This document shows positions 7,633 through 15,846 of a DNA stretch of 32,783 bases, one piece after another. Every line of letters begins with the position of its first letter. Position 1 is the stretch's first letter. The DNA comes from Halioglobus sp. (GTDB taxonomy: Bacteria > Pseudomonadota > Gammaproteobacteria > Pseudomonadales > Halieaceae), in NCBI GenBank assembly GCA_020443325.1, contig JAGRIK010000077.1:1-32783 (forward strand), given 5' to 3'. The position numbers and the translations under genes were made by a program. Below the pieces are notes generated by a model. The model saw only the letters and a program-made list of their open reading frames with translations, did no database searches and was not told the origin of the DNA.

Positions 7633-8475
7633 GTGCGCGAACTATCCCGCAAGGACAAACTCGAATTCAACAAGCTGCAAAAGCGCTTGCGCCGCAACGT
7701 GGGCAAAGCTATTGCCGACTACAACATGATCGAGCAGGGCGACAAGGTCATGGTCTGTGTGTCCGGCGGCAAGGATTCCTACGGCATGCTGGACGTGCTG
7801 GTCAATCTGCAAAAGAGCGCGCCGGTGGATTTCGAACTGGTGGCAGTGAATCTGGACCAGAAACAGCCCGGCTTTCCCGAGGAGGTGCTTCCTGCCTACC
7901 TGTCCGGGATGGATGTGCCTTACTACATCCTGGAGAAGGACACCTACAGTATTGTGAAAGAAGTGGTACCCGAGGGGAAAACCACCTGTGGCCTGTGTTC
8001 CCGTTTGCGGCGCGGCAGTCTCTACGGGTTTGCGCAGGATATCGGTGCCACCAAGATCGCGCTGGGTCATCACCGCGACGATATCGTCGAGACGTTGTTC
8101 CTGAATATGTTTTTTAACGGCAAGCTCAAGGCCATGCCGCCCAAGCTGTTGAGTGACGACAAGCAGAATGTCGTGATCCGACCCATGGCGTATTGCCGCG
8201 AGAAAGATCTCGCGCGCTATTCAGCTTATAAGGAATTCCCTATCATTCCCTGCAACCTGTGCGGGTCCCAGGAGCACTTGCAACGGGTGCAAGTCAAGGC
8301 GATGCTTGAGCAATGGGAGCGGGAATACCCGGGCCGCACGGAATCGATTTTTCGCAGTATCTGCCATATTTCGCCTTCCCAGCTGGGCGACCGTAAACTC
8401 TTTGATTTCGAAAACCTTCGTATAGAGCGCGACGCCGGGCTGCACGTTCCCGCGATCAGGGTGGTTAACCTCTAG
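7633..8475 (+). CDS. ttcA: tRNA 2-thiocytidine(32) synthetase TtcA
   Basis: TtcA thiolates cytidine 32 in the anticodon loop of certain tRNAs, using ATP to activate the base and a [4Fe-4S] cluster to handle sulfur. The 280-residue product shows the ATP-pyrophosphatase loop SGGKDS (44-49), the paired cysteines CGLC (Cys119, Cys122), and PCNLCGSQ (Cys207, Cys210), which together supply the cluster ligands. ALGHHRDD near 143 and the long conserved block [10 protein letters not shown] are also typical. It starts at GTG 7633, matching the N-terminus of the family ([18 protein letters not shown]). It is shorter than E. coli TtcA, mainly at the C-terminus. Its TAG stop overlaps the ccmA GTG by one base, so it appears to be the first gene of the ccm transcript. 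Confidence 0.97.
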   Translation: MRELSRKDKLEFNKLQKRLRRNVGKAIADYNMIEQGDKVMVCVSGGKDSYGMLDVLVNLQKSAPVDFELVAVNLDQKQPGFPEEVLPAYLSGMDVPYYILEKDTYSIVKEVVPEGKTTCGLCSRLRRGSLYGFAQDIGATKIALGHHRDDIVETLFLNMFFNGKLKAMPPKLLSDDKQNVVIRPMAYCREKDLARYSAYKEFPIIPCNLCGSQEHLQRVQVKAMLEQWEREYPGRTESIFRSICHISPSQLGDRKLFDFENLRIERDAGLHVPAIRVVNL

Positions 8476-9092
8476 TGCCGACTCGCGACAGCGGGGTGCC
8501 GGTTCTGGCAGCCCGTTCACTGTGTCTGGAGCGGGGCGGTCGCGAGTTGTTCCGCGAGCTGTCATTTACTATCTGTGCCGGCCAGTTGTGGCAGATAGAG
8601 GGTGCCAATGGCGCAGGCAAGACGAGCCTGTTGCGTATTCTGTGTGGCCTGTCCCGTTACGGTTTCACCGGGCAGGTGGAGCGCTTTGCACCTCTGCTTT
8701 ACCTGGGGCACCAGAGCGCGCTGAAGGCACTGCTGACACCGAGGGAAAACCTCGCGTTTCATGTCAGCGGAGAGGGCTGCTACGGGGATGAGCAGATCGA
8801 ATCGGCCCTGGCACGTGTAGGCCTCTATGGCTACGAGGATGTCGCCAGCCACACCCTGTCAGCGGGCCAGCACCGGCGCGTGAACCTGGCGCGACTGTTG
8901 TTGTCTGATGCTACATTGTGGCTGCTGGATGAACCGTTTACCGCTATCGATAAGGCGGGAGTGGATGAGTTGCAGGCGTTGCTGGCATCGCATGTGGCCG
9001 GGGGTGGGGCGGTTGTGATGACCTCTCATCAGGCGCTGGATGTGTCCTGTGATGTCAGGTACCTGAACCTGGGTACGGGGCTGGCCGCGTGA
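8475..9092 (+). CDS. ccmA: Heme exporter ATP-binding protein CcmA
   Basis: CcmA is the ATPase of the CcmAB complex of system I cytochrome c maturation, which uses ATP hydrolysis to release heme-loaded CcmE from CcmC/D. Walker A GANGAGKTS (about 43-51), signature LSAGQ (128-132) and Walker B LWLLDEP (148-154) are intact. The signature has Ala in place of the common Gly, which is usual for CcmA. The 205-residue length is normal. It starts with GTG in TAGTG, sharing one base with the ttcA stop, and its TGA overlaps the ccmB start (GTGA). Confidence 0.97.
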   Translation: MPTRDSGVPVLAARSLCLERGGRELFRELSFTICAGQLWQIEGANGAGKTSLLRILCGLSRYGFTGQVERFAPLLYLGHQSALKALLTPRENLAFHVSGEGCYGDEQIESALARVGLYGYEDVASHTLSAGQHRRVNLARLLLSDATLWLLDEPFTAIDKAGVDELQALLASHVAGGGAVVMTSHQALDVSCDVRYLNLGTGLAA

Positions 9093-9775
9093 CGCCGCCC
9101 GGTGCTGTGCAGTTTTGTATTCGTCTCCTGCGGCGGCAGTTGTTGCTGGCGGTCAGGCGTCCGCTGGAAATCGGCAACCCGCTGCTGTTTTTCGCGATGG
9201 TGGTGGCCCTTTTCCCGCTGGGACTGGGTCCCACGCCGGAGACGCTCGCGGGGTTCGCGCCCGGTGTACTGTGGATTACCGCGTTGTTGTCCAATCTGTT
9301 AACGTCCGACGCGGTATTTCGGAGCGATTTCGAGGATGGCAGCCTGGAGCAACTGTTGCTGGCGCCACAACCCCTGTTTATGTCGGTACTGGCTTACATC
9401 GGCGCGCACTGGCTAACGACTGGCCTGTTGCTGGCCGCAGTGTCACCGGTATTTGCACTGATGCTGAACCTGCCCGCACAGGCGATTGTTGCGCTGGTGG
9501 CCAGCCTGCTTATCGGAACCGCGTTGCTGAGCCTGATCGGCGGTATTGGAGCGGCCCTTACCGTTGGGCTCAAGCGCGGCGGTATGCTGATTTCGCTGCT
9601 GATCCTGCCGCTGTACATGCCGGTACTCATTTTCGGGAGCGCCGCCGTGCAGGCCGCTGTCGGTGGGTTTCCCGTGGGACCGTACCTGGCCATTCTCGGT
9701 GCGATGTTGTGTTTGGCCATCGCGCTGGCACCGCTGGCGATGGCCGCTGGATTGAGGATAAGTATTGATGCGTGA
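9089..9775 (+). CDS. ccmB: Heme exporter membrane protein CcmB
   Basis: CcmB is the integral-membrane partner of CcmA. It is 228 residues with about six hydrophobic segments (roughly 22-42, 53-70, 100-125, 130-160, 165-190, 200-222). Family landmarks include FRSDFEDGSLEQLLLAP near residue 75 and LPLYMPVLIFG near 170. The GTG start at 9089 overlaps the ccmA stop by four bases. A 78-base gap to ccmC is the only sizeable break in the operon and contains a promoter-like sequence. Confidence 0.97.
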   Translation: MTPPGAVQFCIRLLRRQLLLAVRRPLEIGNPLLFFAMVVALFPLGLGPTPETLAGFAPGVLWITALLSNLLTSDAVFRSDFEDGSLEQLLLAPQPLFMSVLAYIGAHWLTTGLLLAAVSPVFALMLNLPAQAIVALVASLLIGTALLSLIGGIGAALTVGLKRGGMLISLLILPLYMPVLIFGSAAVQAAVGGFPVGPYLAILGAMLCLAIALAPLAMAAGLRISIDA

Positions 9776-9815
9776 CAACGTTTTCCCATTGAACCCTCGC
9801 GTGGCGGACATTTGG

Positions 9816-9843
9816 TTGTTCGGCGCGGCGCGCTCTGTATAAT
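9816..9843 (+). promoter_or_regulatory. Putative internal promoter before ccmC
   Basis: TTGTTC (9816-9821) and a perfect TATAAT (9838-9843) are separated by 16 bases, in the only real gap of the ccm operon. Initiation about 7 bases after the TATAAT would fall near 9850, only a few bases before the ccmC ATG at 9854. No ribosome binding site is visible before that ATG. If real, the resulting transcript would be nearly leaderless. Confidence 0.4.
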
Positions 9844-9853
9844 TGCCGCCGCA

Positions 9854-10600
9854 ATGTGGCCTATCTTTCACAAGTTCGGTTCCCCTCCCTGGTTGTACGC
9901 CATCGCCGGCGCCATCCTGCGCTGGCTATTGCCCATAACACTGCTTGCGCTGGTGACGGGCATGGTCTGGGGGCTGTTGTTCACGCCCTCTGAAAATGTG
10001 CAGGGAAACAGTTATCGCATCATTTATATCCATGTACCCGCTGCCGTGGTGGCACTTGCCGGCTACTATGTGATGGCCCTCGCAGGCGCTGTCAGCCTGA
10101 TCTGGCGTATGAAAATGGCTGATGTAGCGATGAAGGCGGCTGCGCCGGTAGGAGCGGCGTTAACGTTTGTTGCACTTTTTACCGGTGCGATCTGGGGCAA
10201 GCCCACATGGGGCACCTGGTGGGTATGGGACGCGCGCATCACCTCCATGCTGATACTGTTGTTTCTCTACCTGGGCGTGGTAGCGCTCTATGAGGCCTTC
10301 GACAACAAGGAGGCCGCGGGCAAGGCCTGCGCCGTTCTCAGCCTTGTAGGTATGGTGAACATCCCGATTATCTACAAATCTGTCGACTGGTGGTATTCCC
10401 TGCACCAGGGCGCCTCGATTAAATTCACCGGCGAAACAAGCATCCACCCCAGCATGCTGTACCCGCTGCTGCTGATGATTGCCGCATTTTATGCCCTGTT
10501 TACCTGCGCCCTGCTGCTGAACATGCGCGCGGAGTTGCTGCAGCGCGAGCAGCGCACGCAATGGGTGCAAAAACTTCTCAGCAAGGATGTGGTCAACTGA
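9854..10600 (+). CDS. ccmC: Heme-handling protein CcmC
   Basis: CcmC, a member of the heme-handling (WWD) family, presents heme at the periplasmic face and attaches it to CcmE. From the ATG at 9854 the protein has 248 residues. The frame is open upstream to a TTG at 9812, but the family N-terminus (MW, then PP-LY) fits 9854. The WWD motif WGTWWVWD is at residues 119-126, flanked by the two axial-ligand histidines His60 (YIHVPAA) and His184 (SLHQGAS), at the same positions as in E. coli. Six transmembrane segments are apparent. No clear ribosome binding site precedes the ATG. Its TGA overlaps the ccmD ATG (TGATG). Confidence 0.96.
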   Translation: MWPIFHKFGSPPWLYAIAGAILRWLLPITLLALVTGMVWGLLFTPSENVQGNSYRIIYIHVPAAVVALAGYYVMALAGAVSLIWRMKMADVAMKAAAPVGAALTFVALFTGAIWGKPTWGTWWVWDARITSMLILLFLYLGVVALYEAFDNKEAAGKACAVLSLVGMVNIPIIYKSVDWWYSLHQGASIKFTGETSIHPSMLYPLLLMIAAFYALFTCALLLNMRAELLQREQRTQWVQKLLSKDVVN

Positions 10601-10803
10601 TGTACTTTGACAGTCTTCATGCGGCGCTGGACATGGGCGGCCACGGCTTCTATGTGTGGACAGCGTACTCTGTCACCATCGTGATGATCGCGTTGGTGGT
10701 GATCGCGCCTGTGTTGCGGCGCAGGCGCTTCCTGCGGCAACTGGCGGGGCAGCTCAAGCGTGCGCAGGTCGCGACGGCTGAAAACACTAGGGGAGAGCGA
10801 TAA
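10600..10803 (+). CDS. ccmD: Heme exporter accessory protein CcmD
   Basis: CcmD is a 67-residue single-span protein that stabilises the CcmC-heme-CcmE complex for release by CcmAB. It starts at the ATG overlapping the ccmC stop: MYFDSLHAALDMGGHGFYVW matches the usual CcmD opening. One transmembrane helix (about 18-38) follows, then a basic cytoplasmic tail (RRRRF). It is a normal size for this poorly conserved family; position between ccmC and ccmE is the strongest evidence. Its TAA overlaps the ccmE ATG by one base (TAATG). Confidence 0.93.
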   Translation: MYFDSLHAALDMGGHGFYVWTAYSVTIVMIALVVIAPVLRRRRFLRQLAGQLKRAQVATAENTRGER

Positions 10804-11252
10804 TGCATCCGGTGCGAAAACAGAGACTGTATCTCGTGCTGTTCATTGCGCTGTTTTCCAGCATCGCCGTAGGGCTGGTGGTTTATGCACTGCGCGGCAA
10901 TATCAATCTGTTCTACCCCCCGGCAGAGGTGGCCGCTGGCAAGGCGCCGACAGGGCAGCCCATCCGTGTCGGGGGCATGGTGCTGGAAGACAGCCTGCAA
11001 CGCGCGCCGGACAGCCTGGCGATTCGGTTCAAACTCACCGACTACGAGGCCGCGGTCGACGTAGTCTATGTTGGCATCCTGCCCGACCTGTTTGCCGAGG
11101 GCCAGGGTGCAGTGGCTTCCGGGGTGTTGAACGAGGAGGGTGTACTGGAAGCTACCGAGATACTCGCCAAGCACGATGAGAACTATATGCCGCCCGAAGT
11201 GACACATGCGTTGGAGAATTCAGCGTACGACGAAAAAGGCAATGCCAAATGA
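10803..11252 (+). CDS. ccmE: Periplasmic heme chaperone CcmE
   Basis: CcmE carries heme covalently bound to a histidine from CcmC to the CcmF ligation complex. The 149-residue protein has an N-terminal anchor helix (about 9-30), a beta-barrel domain with VGGMVLEDSL near residue 56, and the heme-attachment motif LAKHDENYMPPEV with His124 and Tyr128. Those residues fit the classic HxxxY type of CcmE. Its TGA overlaps the ccmF ATG (ATGA). Confidence 0.97.
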   Translation: MHPVRKQRLYLVLFIALFSSIAVGLVVYALRGNINLFYPPAEVAAGKAPTGQPIRVGGMVLEDSLQRAPDSLAIRFKLTDYEAAVDVVYVGILPDLFAEGQGAVASGVLNEEGVLEATEILAKHDENYMPPEVTHALENSAYDEKGNAK

Positions 11253-13225
11253 TTCCTGAAATCGGACACTTTGCGTTGATCCTGGCACTCTGCCTCGCGC
11301 TGGTGCTCGCATCGGTGCCCGCCTGGGGTGCCTGGCGTGGCAACAGCGTCGCGATGGCGCTCGCCCCGAGCCTTGCCGTTGGCCTGCTGGTCTTTGTTGG
11401 TATCAGTTTCGGCTGCCTGGCCACGGCATTCCTGCAGGATGATTTCACGGTCGCGCTGGTTGCATCCCACAGCAATACGCTACTGCCTCCCATGTATAAG
11501 TTTTCCGCCGTCTGGGGCAACCACGAGGGTTCCCTGGTGTTGTGGGCACTGATCCTGGCTATGTGGACGGCGGCTGTTGCGATCTTCAGCTCCCAATTGC
11601 CGCTGCTGGTCCTGTCAAGGGTGCTGTCGGTAATGGGGGCGATTGCCGTCGGGTTTTTGTCGTTTTCGCTGCTCACCTCCAACCCGTTTGCCCGGCTGCT
11701 GCCGGGCGCGCCGGCTGACGGCGCTGACCTCAACCCGCTGCTGCAGGATCCGGGCCTGATTATCCACCCGCCGCTGCTCTACATGGGTTATGTCGGTTTT
11801 TCGGTGGCCTTTGCCTTCGCGATCGCCGCTCTACTGGGTGGACGACTGGACGCCTCGTGGGCACGCTGGTCGCGGCCGTGGACTAACATCGCATGGGCCT
11901 TCCTGAGTCTTGGCATCATGCTCGGTAGCTGGTGGGCCTATTATGAACTGGGCTGGGGCGGCTGGTGGTTCTGGGATCCGGTCGAAAACGCCTCTTTCAT
12001 GCCCTGGTTGGCGGGCACCGCACTGGTCCACTCACTCGCAGCGACTGAGAAACGCGGGCTGTTCAAGAGCTGGACGGTGCTGCTGGCGATATTTGCGTTT
12101 TCGCTGAGCCTGCTCGGTACATTCCTTGTGCGCTCCGGGGTGTTGACCTCGGTACACGCGTTCGCGGTCGATCCCGAGCGGGGTATGTTCGTCCTGGTGT
12201 TCCTGGCATTGGTTGTGGGCGGCTCACTGACCCTGTATGCGCTGCGCGCACCCGCCGTAAGCAGTCGGGTCAGCTTCGACTGGGTGTCGCGTGAGAGCCT
12301 GCTGTTGTGCAATAACGTGGTGTTCCTCGTGGCCGCGCTCACCGTGCTTTTCGGCACGATGTTTCCGCTGATCGTGGATGCGCTCGGCATGGGCAAGGTC
12401 TCTGTCGGCCCGCCTTACTTTAACGCCGTCTTCGTGCCGCTGATGGCGCTGCTGGTTCCGGTCATGGGGCTGGGCCCTGTCTCGCGCTGGAAGCGCGACT
12501 CCCTGAGCCGGTGGCGCGGCGAGCTGCTGATTCCCACAGTGGTGGCCGTGCTGTGCGGCATTACCCTGCCCGCGTTGCATGCCCCCTATAACATCTGGGT
12601 GGCGCTCGCGGTGCTGCTGTCGAGTTGGCTGCTGCTGGGCCTGCTAAAGGATTTCTGGCAACGCTTGCGCAACGCATCGACCACTGCAGGCGGGTTGCGT
12701 CGCCTGACTCCCGGCTACTGCGGGATGGTGATCGCCCACCTGGGGTTTGCGGCCTGTGTCATTGGTATTGTCGCGACCAGCCAGTACTCCGTCGAACACG
12801 ATCTTAAAATGGACCCTGGCGATTCCCGGGAGTTGGCCGGCTACGATTTCCGCTTCATCGAGGTAGTGCAGGTGCGCGGTCCAAACTTTGTCGCGGATGA
12901 AGCGCGCTTCGAGGTCACGCGAGACGGTGTGCCGGTGGCCAGTATGAGCCCGCAGAAACGGCGCTATCTGGCCAGTGGTTCTGTGATGACCGAGGCGGCG
13001 ATCGATGCAGGCCTGTTCCGCGATCTCTACGTGGCGATGGGCGAGCCGGTAGGAGAGAGCGGTGCCTGGGCGATGCGACTCCATTACAAGCCGATGGTGC
13101 GCTGGATGTGGCTGGGAGCGATATTGATGGCCTTGGGCGCGTTTACCGCAGCAGCGGATAAGCGCTATCGACGGCAACGCACGGCGGCACCCGCGGCGAA
13201 TAAGGCGGCGCTTCATGGGGCCTAG
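11249..13225 (+). CDS. ccmF: Cytochrome c heme lyase subunit CcmF
   Basis: CcmF is the large membrane core of the heme ligation complex, which receives heme from CcmE and joins it to the CXXCH motifs of apocytochrome c. At 658 residues it is close to the E. coli length. It is hydrophobic throughout, with about 14-15 spans, an early NHEGSLVLW near residue 90, the WWD domain WGGWWFWDPVENASFMPW near 236-253, and a C-terminal periplasmic domain ending in a final helix (WMWLGAILMALGAF). It overlaps ccmE by 4 bases and ccmG by 11. Confidence 0.97.
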   Translation: MIPEIGHFALILALCLALVLASVPAWGAWRGNSVAMALAPSLAVGLLVFVGISFGCLATAFLQDDFTVALVASHSNTLLPPMYKFSAVWGNHEGSLVLWALILAMWTAAVAIFSSQLPLLVLSRVLSVMGAIAVGFLSFSLLTSNPFARLLPGAPADGADLNPLLQDPGLIIHPPLLYMGYVGFSVAFAFAIAALLGGRLDASWARWSRPWTNIAWAFLSLGIMLGSWWAYYELGWGGWWFWDPVENASFMPWLAGTALVHSLAATEKRGLFKSWTVLLAIFAFSLSLLGTFLVRSGVLTSVHAFAVDPERGMFVLVFLALVVGGSLTLYALRAPAVSSRVSFDWVSRESLLLCNNVVFLVAALTVLFGTMFPLIVDALGMGKVSVGPPYFNAVFVPLMALLVPVMGLGPVSRWKRDSLSRWRGELLIPTVVAVLCGITLPALHAPYNIWVALAVLLSSWLLLGLLKDFWQRLRNASTTAGGLRRLTPGYCGMVIAHLGFAACVIGIVATSQYSVEHDLKMDPGDSRELAGYDFRFIEVVQVRGPNFVADEARFEVTRDGVPVASMSPQKRRYLASGSVMTEAAIDAGLFRDLYVAMGEPVGESGAWAMRLHYKPMVRWMWLGAILMALGAFTAAADKRYRRQRTAAPAANKAALHGA

Positions 13226-13757
13226 ACTCAAGCTGTTCCTGCCGCTGTTCCTGTTTGCGCTGCTCGCCCTCGTCCTGTTTCGTGGCCTGTTTCTCGATCC
13301 GTCTGAGATGCCCTCCGCGCTGATCGATCGACCGCTGCCGGCATTCAATCTGCCCGCGCTGGGCGGGGCACAGCAATTGTCGCGTGATGATGTCACCGGG
13401 CAGGTAGCGCTGTTGAATGTCTGGGCCACCTGGTGTGTGTCCTGTCGCGTTGAGCATCCCTATTTGCAACAGCTGGCAGAGGCCGGCATTCCGATCTACG
13501 GCCTCAATTACAAGGACAGCGACGAGGCCGCCCAGGGCTGGCTGGATGAGTTGGGTAACCCCTACCGCCTCACCATCGCCGACCGGGAGGGGACTCTTGG
13601 CCTGGATCTGGGCGTCTATGGTGCGCCGGAAACCTATTTGCTGGATGCAAGCGGTGTGGTGCGTTATCGCCATGTTGGCGTGGTGAATGAGGACGTGTGG
13701 CGGACTGTTCTGGAGCCCATGTACCTGGAACTGAAGAAGGGAGCTGTTGCACCGTGA
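13215..13757 (+). CDS. ccmG: Thiol:disulfide interchange protein CcmG/DsbE
   Basis: CcmG is a membrane-anchored periplasmic thioredoxin-like reductant that keeps apocytochrome cysteines, or CcmH, reduced for heme attachment. It has an N-terminal anchor (about 5-26) and the thioredoxin active site WCVSC (Cys74, Cys77). The Val at the first X is a change from the commoner WCPTC/WCPSC. The family acid residue follows in CRVEHPYL, and the cis-proline loop is GAPETYLLD. It is 180 residues, a normal length. It starts 11 bases inside ccmF in another frame, and its stop overlaps the ccmH GTG (GTGA). Confidence 0.96.
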   Translation: MGPRLKLFLPLFLFALLALVLFRGLFLDPSEMPSALIDRPLPAFNLPALGGAQQLSRDDVTGQVALLNVWATWCVSCRVEHPYLQQLAEAGIPIYGLNYKDSDEAAQGWLDELGNPYRLTIADREGTLGLDLGVYGAPETYLLDASGVVRYRHVGVVNEDVWRTVLEPMYLELKKGAVAP

Positions 13758-14233
13758 GGCCTGTTCGAAATCTCCTAGCCTGCGTTTTTCTGGTGGTGGC
13801 CAGCCAGGCGCTGGCGCTTATCGAAACTTACGACTTCAGCAGCCCCGAGTTGGAGGAACGTTACCAGCAACTGAGTGAAGAACTGCGCTGTCCCAAGTGC
13901 CAGAACCAGAACATTGCTGATTCCAACGCCCCGATCGCGCAGGATTTGCGCAAGCTGTTGCACCAACAGTTGGAGGCCGGCGCAAGCAACGAGGAGATAC
14001 TCGACTACATGGTCGCCCGCTACGGCGAGTTCGTGCGCTATCGCCCACGTTTTGGCGGTACCACGGTGTTTCTCTGGTTGGCGCCCATCCTGCTCCTGCT
14101 GGCTGCGATCGGTGTCCTCCTTGCGACGCTGCGTTCGCGTTCAACGAAGGTCGGTGACAAGGGCACAGCACTCACCGAACAGGAGCAGGCTCGTTTGCAG
14201 AGTATGCTGGATAAAACGGAGCGCGACTCTTGA
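13754..14233 (+). CDS. ccmH: Cytochrome c maturation protein CcmH (LRCxxC protein)
   Basis: CcmH is a periplasmic thiol-oxidoreductase subunit of the heme ligation complex. The frame is open further upstream, but the GTG at 13754 (overlapping the ccmG stop) gives a proper signal peptide (residues 1-21, ASQALA) and 159 residues. The defining motif LRCPKCQNQNI has Cys46 and Cys49. A transmembrane helix follows near 103-123, then a short charged tail. It corresponds to the N-terminal half of E. coli CcmH; the TPR half is the separate next gene, as in Pseudomonas. Confidence 0.95.
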   Translation: MRPVRNLLACVFLVVASQALALIETYDFSSPELEERYQQLSEELRCPKCQNQNIADSNAPIAQDLRKLLHQQLEAGASNEEILDYMVARYGEFVRYRPRFGGTTVFLWLAPILLLLAAIGVLLATLRSRSTKVGDKGTALTEQEQARLQSMLDKTERDS

Positions 14234-15447
14234 CCACATTCATTCTGGCCTGCGCCGGTTTAGTGCTGCTGAGCGGCGTCTTCTACCTGTTTCCCAGGAT
14301 ACGTCCCGGTGCTGAAGAAGCAGACCTCGATCGCGCCAACCTCGAGTGGTTCCGCCAACGCGAAAAGGAGTTGGCGCGAGAAGGTGACAGCGTGCTCCAG
14401 GAGGACGCGCGTATCAGGCTGCTGGAGGACCAGCGCCAGTATGAGGAGCAGAAAAAGGCGCCGGTCCGGACATTTCCGGTGTGGGTATTGCTACCGCTGG
14501 TGGCGGTGCTCGCCAGCGGTATGTACTACGTGCTGGGTGCTGCCCCCGATGTGTTGATTACGCAACGTTTGCAAAGCATGCAGGACGATACGACGCCCGA
14601 GCAGATGCGCGCACTGATTAACGATGTCGAGACACGCTCCGCACAGCGGCCCGATAACCTGCACTACCTGGCGATGCTGGGTCGGTATTACATGGCCCAG
14701 GAAGATTACCAAAAAGCCACTGCGACATACGACACGCTGGTCGAGGCGGTGCCGGAAGATGCACAGGCGCTCGCCTACGCCGCGCAGGCCGAATACCTTG
14801 CGGCCGGTCGCACTCTGGAAGATCGAGCCCGTCTGCGGGCTGAACAGGCCCTGGCGGCCAACCCGCACCAACGCACGGCCCTCGGCCTGCTCGGTATGGC
14901 TTCATTCGAACAGCAACAGTACCGCGCGGCGATCGAGTACTGGCAGCGACTGCAGGCCATGGAGCCGCCGGGTTCCGAGAGCGCCCAGATGATTGCTCAG
15001 GTGATTGCAACCGCGCAGCAGCAACTCGCACAGGAGGATCCGGCCGCGGCAGCTTCTATTGCAGCCAGTGCAGCCACCACAGGGCCTGCGGAAGCAGAAT
15101 CGACAAAAGGAGTGACGGTGACGGTCTCGGCTCCACCGGACGCCACGATCGCCGCCACCGACACCGTATTTATCCTGGCGCGCAATGCCGAATCCGACAG
15201 TCGCATGCCCATAGCCGTTCAACGGCTGAGTGCGGCCGATTTGCCGGTGACGCTGCGCCTGGATGACAACAATTCGATGGCAGGCCAGAAACTGTCGCAG
15301 ACGGCATCGGTCATAGTCGCGGTACAGGTGTCTGCCACCGGTCAACCGGGGGAGGCGAACGCGACCTGGTTAGGGCAGGTGGGGCCAATTTCGCCGTCTG
15401 CGGATGTCCAGCCGCTGGACATTGTCCTACGCAGCAACACTAACTAG
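14230..15447 (+). CDS. ccmI: Cytochrome c maturation protein CcmI (TPR)
   Basis: CcmI is an apocytochrome c chaperone of the ligation complex. The TTG start at 14230 shares the sequence TTGA with the ccmH stop, and no better start lies near. The 405-residue protein has two membrane segments (about 3-20 and 82-103) separated by a charged coiled-coil-like loop. A TPR region (about 130-255, with LHYLAMLGRYYMAQEDY and LGLLGMASFEQQQYRAAIEYW) comes next, then an Ala-rich linker and a C-terminal beta domain (about 295-400, VTVSAPPDATIAATDTVFIL) typical of the family. It is the last gene of the ccm operon. A large palindrome begins 40 bases after the stop. Confidence 0.95.
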   Translation: MTTFILACAGLVLLSGVFYLFPRIRPGAEEADLDRANLEWFRQREKELAREGDSVLQEDARIRLLEDQRQYEEQKKAPVRTFPVWVLLPLVAVLASGMYYVLGAAPDVLITQRLQSMQDDTTPEQMRALINDVETRSAQRPDNLHYLAMLGRYYMAQEDYQKATATYDTLVEAVPEDAQALAYAAQAEYLAAGRTLEDRARLRAEQALAANPHQRTALGLLGMASFEQQQYRAAIEYWQRLQAMEPPGSESAQMIAQVIATAQQQLAQEDPAAAASIAASAATTGPAEAESTKGVTVTVSAPPDATIAATDTVFILARNAESDSRMPIAVQRLSAADLPVTLRLDDNNSMAGQKLSQTASVIVAVQVSATGQPGEANATWLGQVGPISPSADVQPLDIVLRSNTN

Positions 15448-15487
15448 TTCGAATAAATGGTAGGTCATACGCTCCTGTAGTAAGCGA

Positions 15488-15599
15488 GGCGTTGTAACAC
15501 TTGCCCTATTGCAGGACTGTGCGAGACATGGATGTCGAGCTCAAGCCCCCATGGATGGGTTCACGGCGGGTCCTGCAATAGGGCAAGTGTTACGACGCC
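15488..15599. repeat. 112-base compound palindrome with two internal hairpins
   Basis: The 30-base arms at 15488-15517 and 15570-15599 pair at 29 positions; the one exception (15493 with 15594) would be a T-G wobble. Inside the 52-base centre are two small hairpins built on the same core CATGGATG. GACAT-GG-ATGTC is at 15525-15536 and CCCAT-GG-ATGGG at 15548-15559. The outer bases differ but stay complementary in each. The centre resembles, from memory, a repeat seen between genes in marine gammaproteobacteria such as Marinobacter. It lacks a U-tract but could still end or process the ccm transcript. Confidence 0.93.
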
Positions 15600-15846
15600 G
15601 GATTGAACGCAAGTTCTTATCCTCACGTTGATAGAGGGTAATACACTTTTTAGGTTGTTTGACTGTAGTTTTTTGTTACTCATGACCTCCCGAAAAACGA
15701 ATTTCCGTATTTCCCCTATTCAGGCATAGTGTTGTTCGATTAAAGTATATACACTACATCTTGTGTTTCGGCGACGGCGTAAAATTCTTCAAAATCCGGA
15801 ATAAATCTATAAAAAACATATAGTTGTGCAACATACTTAAGGTTAT
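15600..15846. other. AT-rich leader region before smc
   Basis: This stretch is visibly richer in A and T than anything else in the window and has no gene. Candidate promoter pieces exist, such as TTGTTC at 15732-15737 with the TATATACA region at 15746-15753, or TATAAA at 15808-15813. None has both boxes at good spacing, so no promoter is called. TTAAGG just before the smc ATG is an adequate ribosome site. Confidence 0.6.

Noticed and set aside
7341-8117. A 258-codon plus-strand frame overlapping the mdh 5' end and ttcA
   Set aside because: It crosses two conserved genes in other frames, and its sequence has no recognisable motif.
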